Positions 32,134-35,804 of a stretch of 35,804 bases of DNA are shown here, piece after piece (within the stretch, counting starts at the first letter, position 1; the number at the start of each line of letters is the position of its first letter). A model generated the notes under the pieces. The model searched no databases and was not told the origin of the DNA. It was given only the letters and a program-made list of their open reading frames with translations. Where the stretch lies: assembly GCA_031385325.1 (NCBI GenBank), contig JANNBJ010000022.1:1-35804 (forward strand). Direction: 5' to 3'. This stretch comes from SYFY01 sp031385325 (GTDB lineage: Bacteria > Pseudomonadota > Gammaproteobacteria > Pseudomonadales > Azotimanducaceae). The position numbers and the translations under genes are program-made.

Positions 32134-33491
32134 CAGGACTCCCTCAAGGATCGATTGAAACCCCGTACCAGAGGTTGTAACAGGTACTCCAGCACCGTTC
32201 GCTCGCCTGTTGTAATAACCACTTCGGCCTGCATGCCGGGGTGGATTGCCCCAACGCCAAACACGCTGTCAGGGTTATCAAGCAACCGGATGCTCGTCAC
32301 GAAGTAAGGCGTCGCCGTGGCAGTGTCGGATGCAACGATCCGGTCTGCTGATATAAGCGCCACTTCACCACGCAAGGGTTGCGAAAAACGCTGGCTGAAT
32401 GCAGTCAGTCGAACCTGCGCCGACTGTCCGGATTTAACCGACTCGCGATCCTTGGGCTCAACCAGCGCTCGCACAATCAGTCCACCCTGAGCCGGCACGA
32501 TTTCCATCAGCGGTGACCCCGGTGCAACGACACCACCTCGGGTGTGCACAATCGAACCGACCACCGTGCCATCGATGGGCGCACGGATGATGGTGCGGGA
32601 CAGTTGCCCTTCCGCCACAGACAGTTTCGATTCCAAGTCCTCGGCCATCTCGCGCCAGCGATTCCGATCTTCTGTGGCCAGTTTCAGTCGTTCGCTCTCC
32701 AGCGAGGCGCGAGCTGCACCAAGTTCCTCACTGCGTTTTAGAAGCACAGCCATATGGGAACGATTGTCGTCAATTTCGACCTTCAGTTCCGCCACACCGT
32801 GCTCAAGGTCGAAGGTCTGCCGGCGGGTGACCAGGCCGGCGGCCTGGAACTGGAGATACTCATCGAGTTCGGATTGCATACTACGAAACTGGGTTGTCAG
32901 GTTGGCGTCGCGCGCAATCGTCCCCCTGGTCTCCTCCTCGTTTTGCTGCACCTGCTGCATGATGACATTCGACCGATCCTGATACGCCTGCAACCGTTGT
33001 CGCAGCACTTCCTGTTCGGCGCCTACTGCATTGACAACATCCCGATGCTGGCCATTGGCAGTTAGCCAGGCCGTTTCGGTCATCTCGCTTTGCATCAGGG
33101 CTTCGCTGGTCGCGCGCGCATACGCCGCCTGCGCTCTTACGAACTGCAACCAGAGTGTGTCTCGCGTGGTTTGCAGCACCTGGTCGCTCAACGTCAACAG
33201 TGGCTGGTTCTCTTGCACGCGATCGCCGTCTTGAACGTGAATCTGTTCAACAATTCCACCATCGATATGTTGCACGACCTTGTTGTAACCAGTCACCACC
33301 ACCGTACCGCTGGCAAGCGTGGCAGCAGGCAGGGACATCGTGCTGGCCCAGCCGACAAAGCCAACGAAAAAAATGCCGATGATCCAGTAGCCTTTTCTCA
33401 TATATTGATCAACACCGAGCACGTTTTCCCAAGTTCCTGCTGGCAGATTGCCGAGCGCTGCCGATTCCATCGTGGTGTCGAGTTGGGTCAT
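32133..33491 (-). CDS. HlyD/PrtE-type membrane fusion protein of type I secretion
   Basis: The 452-residue protein has a short cytoplasmic N-terminus and one transmembrane helix at about residues 35-53. A biotinyl-lipoyl half-motif (SGTVVVTGYNKVVQHIDGGI, 61-80, then DGDRVQENQPLLTL) is followed by a long coiled coil at about 107-310. The second half-motif is IIRAPIDGTVVGSIVHTRGG near 315-335, and a beta-barrel domain ends the protein. This is the adaptor that links an inner-membrane ABC exporter to a TolC-like outer-membrane channel; the channel is not in the window. ATGA overlaps join it to the ABC gene upstream (33488-33491), and a TGATG overlap joins it to the kinase gene downstream. Confidence 0.94.
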   Translation of the reverse strand: MTQLDTTMESAALGNLPAGTWENVLGVDQYMRKGYWIIGIFFVGFVGWASTMSLPAATLASGTVVVTGYNKVVQHIDGGIVEQIHVQDGDRVQENQPLLTLSDQVLQTTRDTLWLQFVRAQAAYARATSEALMQSEMTETAWLTANGQHRDVVNAVGAEQEVLRQRLQAYQDRSNVIMQQVQQNEEETRGTIARDANLTTQFRSMQSELDEYLQFQAAGLVTRRQTFDLEHGVAELKVEIDDNRSHMAVLLKRSEELGAARASLESERLKLATEDRNRWREMAEDLESKLSVAEGQLSRTIIRAPIDGTVVGSIVHTRGGVVAPGSPLMEIVPAQGGLIVRALVEPKDRESVKSGQSAQVRLTAFSQRFSQPLRGEVALISADRIVASDTATATPYFVTSIRLLDNPDSVFGVGAIHPGMQAEVVITTGERTVLEYLLQPLVRGFNRSLRES

Positions 33492-35251
33492 GATTTGTTA
33501 TCCCGCGCGGAGCCCACGGTCATGAGTGGCGTGCTTTTTCCTTTCTTCACCGGCCCATGGACTTCCACCAGTCTTCCTCCACGTAGTTCATACAGGTGAT
33601 CGACCAGATCGCGAATGTGTGTGTCATGAGTGATCAGCACAACTACAGCACCGTCCTGCTTGAGGCGACGGATGGCCATGGCCAAAGCGATGGTCCCATC
33701 CGCATCGAGATTTGCATCGGGCTCGTCAAGAACCACGAACCTGGGCCGGCCATAAAGCGCTCGAGCCAGAGCAATCCTCTGTCGTTGCCCACCCGACAAG
33801 CGAGAGCCGGCGTGGCCAACCTCCGTACCGTAACCATCAGGCATGCGCTGAATTATTTCGTGGACACCGGCCATCCGTGCGGCATCGACGACATCGGCTA
33901 GATTGGCCTCCTGCATGCGCGAAATATTTTCGAGAATCGTTCCGGTAAACAACTCCACATCCTGCGGGAGGTAACCGACATGCGGACCGAGTTGAGCAGG
34001 GTCCCATTGTGAAAGATCGTAGCCGCCCAGCGACACGGTGCCGGATGCAGCTCGCTTGGCGCCGACGAGAATGCGCGCAAAGGTGGATTTACCCGAACCT
34101 GTGTCTCCAACAATGGCAATGCTCTGTCCGGCAGGGACCTCAAGGTCGACGCGGGAGAAGATTGACTTGGCAGTGCTTGAAAATTTGTAGCTCAGATCCT
34201 TGACCACCATGGCGCCAGCTGGATCCGGCATGACCTGCTGTGGTTGCAGGGAAGGTGCCCGTTGAAGATATTCACGAATATGAATAAACGCAGAGCGAGC
34301 TTCGACAATTCCCTTCCAGGACGCAATGCACTGCTCCAGGGGGGCAATCGCACGGCGCATCAATAATACGCAGGCAAAAATGGCGCCTGCCGACAACTCA
34401 CCCCGCATGATCAGCACCGCGGCTACCGCAATCACCAGGAGTTGCAGTGAGACCCGCACAAACTTGGCAATGCTCTGAAACCGGTTGCTCGACATTGCAG
34501 CATCGTGTTCAGCGGCCAGTTTGCGATCGTTCATCGCTTCCCAGCGATTGGATAGCGCAGGGTACATACCCATGGCATGAATAACTTCGGCGTTGTGCAC
34601 GAAGTGGTTGGCCATTTCTTCGCTGGTTCGGCTCAACGCATCCGTACTTTTGTGGCTCGCGCGCGTCACTCGCTCGTGGGCCACGGCCAATGCAATCAGG
34701 ACTATGCCACCGCCTATGACCATTAGGCCGAGTGTCGGGTGCAAGGAAAAAATGACAGCCAGAAACAAGGGAGTCCACGGAGCGTCCAGTGCCGTGACAA
34801 AAGTTCCACCAGAGAGGAAGCGCGTAAACCGAGTAGCATCCTGGAGAATTGCAGCGGTAGGTTCGCCGCGCCGAACCGAGCGCAGGATCGCGCTTTCCAG
34901 AAGATGGCTGCCGAGCTGATGCTCAGCCCATCGACCGTACTTGATCAGGGTCGTACGCCGAATGGCTTCAAGCAATGCCATGGTGATGAGACCGATGCCA
35001 CAAATAACTACAAGTACCCAGAGAGATTCCAGACTGTGGTTCGGCAATACCCGGTCGTATACCTGCAGCATGAAGAGCGGGACGATCAGCGTGAGCACAT
35101 TGATGCAGAAACTGAACAGAAAGACTGCTCGCATGGCGGTGCGGGAGCGCGCTGCCAGGTCATCGAGTACCGCATTATCGGTCTTAGGTTCTGCAGCATG
35201 CCGTTCGTTTTTCTGTCTGGTCATCACGATAGTCCGTTCGGTTTCTTGCAT
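33488..35251 (-). CDS. PrtD/AprD-type ABC exporter of type I secretion
   Basis: The 587-residue protein fuses a six-helix membrane domain (about residues 42-325) to an ATPase domain. The ATPase has Walker A GDTGSGKST (382-390), signature LSGGQRQR (485-492), Walker B FVVLDEP (505-511) and the H-loop His542 in LITHD. No N-terminal C39 peptidase or C39-like domain is present, so the substrate should carry an uncleaved C-terminal signal, as for PrtD/AprD/HasD relatives. Its stop overlaps the HlyD gene. About 160 bases with a strong hairpin separate it from the repeat-protein gene upstream on the same strand. ATG 35251 and ATG 35224 are both possible starts; no strong ribosome binding site is seen for either. 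Confidence 0.94.
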   Translation of the reverse strand: MQETERTIVMTRQKNERHAAEPKTDNAVLDDLAARSRTAMRAVFLFSFCINVLTLIVPLFMLQVYDRVLPNHSLESLWVLVVICGIGLITMALLEAIRRTTLIKYGRWAEHQLGSHLLESAILRSVRRGEPTAAILQDATRFTRFLSGGTFVTALDAPWTPLFLAVIFSLHPTLGLMVIGGGIVLIALAVAHERVTRASHKSTDALSRTSEEMANHFVHNAEVIHAMGMYPALSNRWEAMNDRKLAAEHDAAMSSNRFQSIAKFVRVSLQLLVIAVAAVLIMRGELSAGAIFACVLLMRRAIAPLEQCIASWKGIVEARSAFIHIREYLQRAPSLQPQQVMPDPAGAMVVKDLSYKFSSTAKSIFSRVDLEVPAGQSIAIVGDTGSGKSTFARILVGAKRAASGTVSLGGYDLSQWDPAQLGPHVGYLPQDVELFTGTILENISRMQEANLADVVDAARMAGVHEIIQRMPDGYGTEVGHAGSRLSGGQRQRIALARALYGRPRFVVLDEPDANLDADGTIALAMAIRRLKQDGAVVVLITHDTHIRDLVDHLYELRGGRLVEVHGPVKKGKSTPLMTVGSARDNKS

Positions 35252-35333
35252 GGAGATGAGCTGAAGTTATAAAACGAGGCGCTCCAGGAAGGACACTTCC
35301 AGCAAGGTGTATGAGTAAGGACGGTGGATGAGA

Positions 35334-35367
35334 AGGGACACGCGTCCCATCGTCACCGCGTGTCCCT
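35334..35367 (-). terminator. strong hairpin between repeat-protein gene and exporter gene
   Basis: AGGGACACGCG and CGCGTGTCCCT form perfect 11-base arms around a 12-base loop. It lies about 45 bases after the stop of the repeat-protein gene and 80 bases before the ABC gene on the same strand. On the minus strand it is followed by TCTCATCC, not a T-run, so it may be a leaky terminator or a message-stabilising hairpin rather than a full stop. Confidence 0.55.
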
Positions 35368-35412
35368 GCTTTCATGCGGACCCGAAATCAGATTCGCATG
35401 ACTGTCCCCGGC

Positions 35413-35804
35413 TTAGTCGTCGCACCAGTCCGAATCATCGTCATGGTCGCCGCCAGATCCACTGCCACCGGCACCTGTGCCCCAGCCGCCCGAACCTTTG
35501 CCGCTGCCTGAGCCCTTGCCCGATCCCTTGCCGGAACCGCCAGAACCCTTGCCACTGCCCGAGCCCTTGCCCGATCCCTTACCGGAACCGCCAGAACCCT
35601 TGCCACTGCCCGAGCCCTTGCCCGAACCGCCAGAACCCTTGCCACTGCCCGAGCCCTTGCCCGATCCCTTACCTGAACCGCCAGAACCCTTGCCACTGCC
35701 CGATCCCGTACCGGAACCGCCAGAGCCCTTGCCGCTGCCTGAGCCCTTGCCCGATCCCTTGCCGGAACCGCCAGAACCCTTGCCACTGCCCGAGCCCTTG
35801 CCCG
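35413..35804 (-). CDS. Gly/Ser/Lys-repeat protein with acidic C-terminal tail, candidate type I secretion substrate (N-terminal part missing)
   Basis: The reverse strand encodes the last 129 residues of a protein that continues beyond the right edge. Residues alternate Gly with Ser or Lys in units of 17 (GGSGKGSGKGSGSGKGS) or 13 (GGSGKGSGSGKGS or GGSGTGSGSGKGS) residues, in the order 17-13-17-13-17-17 after a partial unit. The array ends in GGWGTGAGG, then GSGSGGDHDDDSDWCDD and a TAA stop. The tail is strongly acidic with a Trp and a lone Cys, while the array is basic. No RTX nonapeptide is present. Its place just upstream of a C39-less ABC exporter and adaptor makes it the likely cargo; this is inference. 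The frame is fixed by the stop at 35413-35415 and the Gly periodicity; the other frame on this strand gives an Ala/Arg-rich chain and is a shadow. Confidence 0.75.
   Translation of the reverse strand, partial: GKGSGSGKGSGGSGKGSGKGSGSGKGSGGSGTGSGSGKGSGGSGKGSGKGSGSGKGSGGSGKGSGSGKGSGGSGKGSGKGSGSGKGSGGSGKGSGKGSGSGKGSGGWGTGAGGSGSGGDHDDDSDWCDD
35491..35804 (-). repeat. coding tandem repeat array, 51- and 39-bp units
   Basis: The DNA is built of 51-bp units (17 codons) with two shorter 39-bp units (13 codons) that lack four codons. Units are nearly identical, with differences mainly at third positions (for example AAG GGA TCG against AAG GGC TCG). The array reaches the window edge, so the copy number is not known. 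Confidence 0.9.

Noticed and set aside
35388..35786. Ala/Arg/Val-rich minus-strand frame in the repeat array
   Set aside because: It is another frame of the same repeat DNA. The Gly/Ser/Lys frame has a sensible acidic non-repeat tail and stop.
35413..35804. RTX-type calcium-binding repeats in the candidate secreted protein
   Set aside because: The Gly-rich units lack the Asp and hydrophobic positions of the GGxGxDxUx nonapeptide.

Overview
The window looks like a chromosomal segment of a Gram-negative proteobacterium, probably a gammaproteobacterium. It carries outer-membrane polysaccharide export genes, a type I secretion pair, HigBA- and VapBC-type toxin-antitoxin genes, and a fragment of a lipopolysaccharide-core kinase. 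The DNA looks moderately GC-rich by eye. No rRNA, tRNA or CRISPR array was seen, so the taxonomic guess rests on protein families only.

Layout. (1) Positions 1-4800 are a catabolic acyl-CoA/alcohol oxidation patch: a partial acyl-CoA dehydrogenase-like flavoprotein (minus), a divergent GMC oxidoreductase, an exported DsrE-like protein, a CaiB-type CoA-transferase (plus) and a convergent enoyl-CoA hydratase-family gene. (2) Positions 4858-6258 hold a beta-CASP metallo-beta-lactamase ribonuclease. (3) Positions 6569-17164 are one co-directional exopolysaccharide block. It holds a Wza-like export protein, an outer-membrane beta-barrel protein, a Wzz-like chain-length regulator, a CpsD-type tyrosine kinase, an ExeA-type ATPase, two GT4 glycosyltransferases flanking a Wzy-like membrane protein, and a third GT4. 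The first five genes are in the order typical of exosortase (XrtA/PEP-CTERM) associated polysaccharide loci, but no exosortase lies in the window. (4) Positions 17187-28060 are a mosaic of decoration genes on both strands: a hexapeptide acetyltransferase, an FkbM methyltransferase, a secreted beta-helix protein, an acyltransferase-3/SGNH O-acyltransferase, a SAM methyltransferase, two GT4 enzymes and a sugar-nucleotide epimerase. (5) Positions 28196-31080 hold a SnoaL-like gene and then a decay zone. That zone has a possible group II intron 3' end, a frameshifted higB with intact higA, intact vapB with truncated vapC, a REP-like palindrome and a lipopolysaccharide-kinase fragment. (6) Positions 31081-35804 (minus strand) are a tightly coupled cluster: a Gly/Ser/Lys-repeat protein running off the end, a hairpin, a PrtD-type ABC exporter, an HlyD-type adaptor and an aminoglycoside-phosphotransferase-fold kinase.

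How the parts fit. The polysaccharide genes cover assembly, length control, export and modification of one surface polymer; undecaprenyl priming enzyme, flippase and regulators must lie elsewhere. The right-hand cluster is the most unusual part. It suggests a type I secretion system dedicated to a low-complexity repeat protein with an acidic Cys-containing tail, translationally coupled to a kinase-fold protein of unknown substrate.
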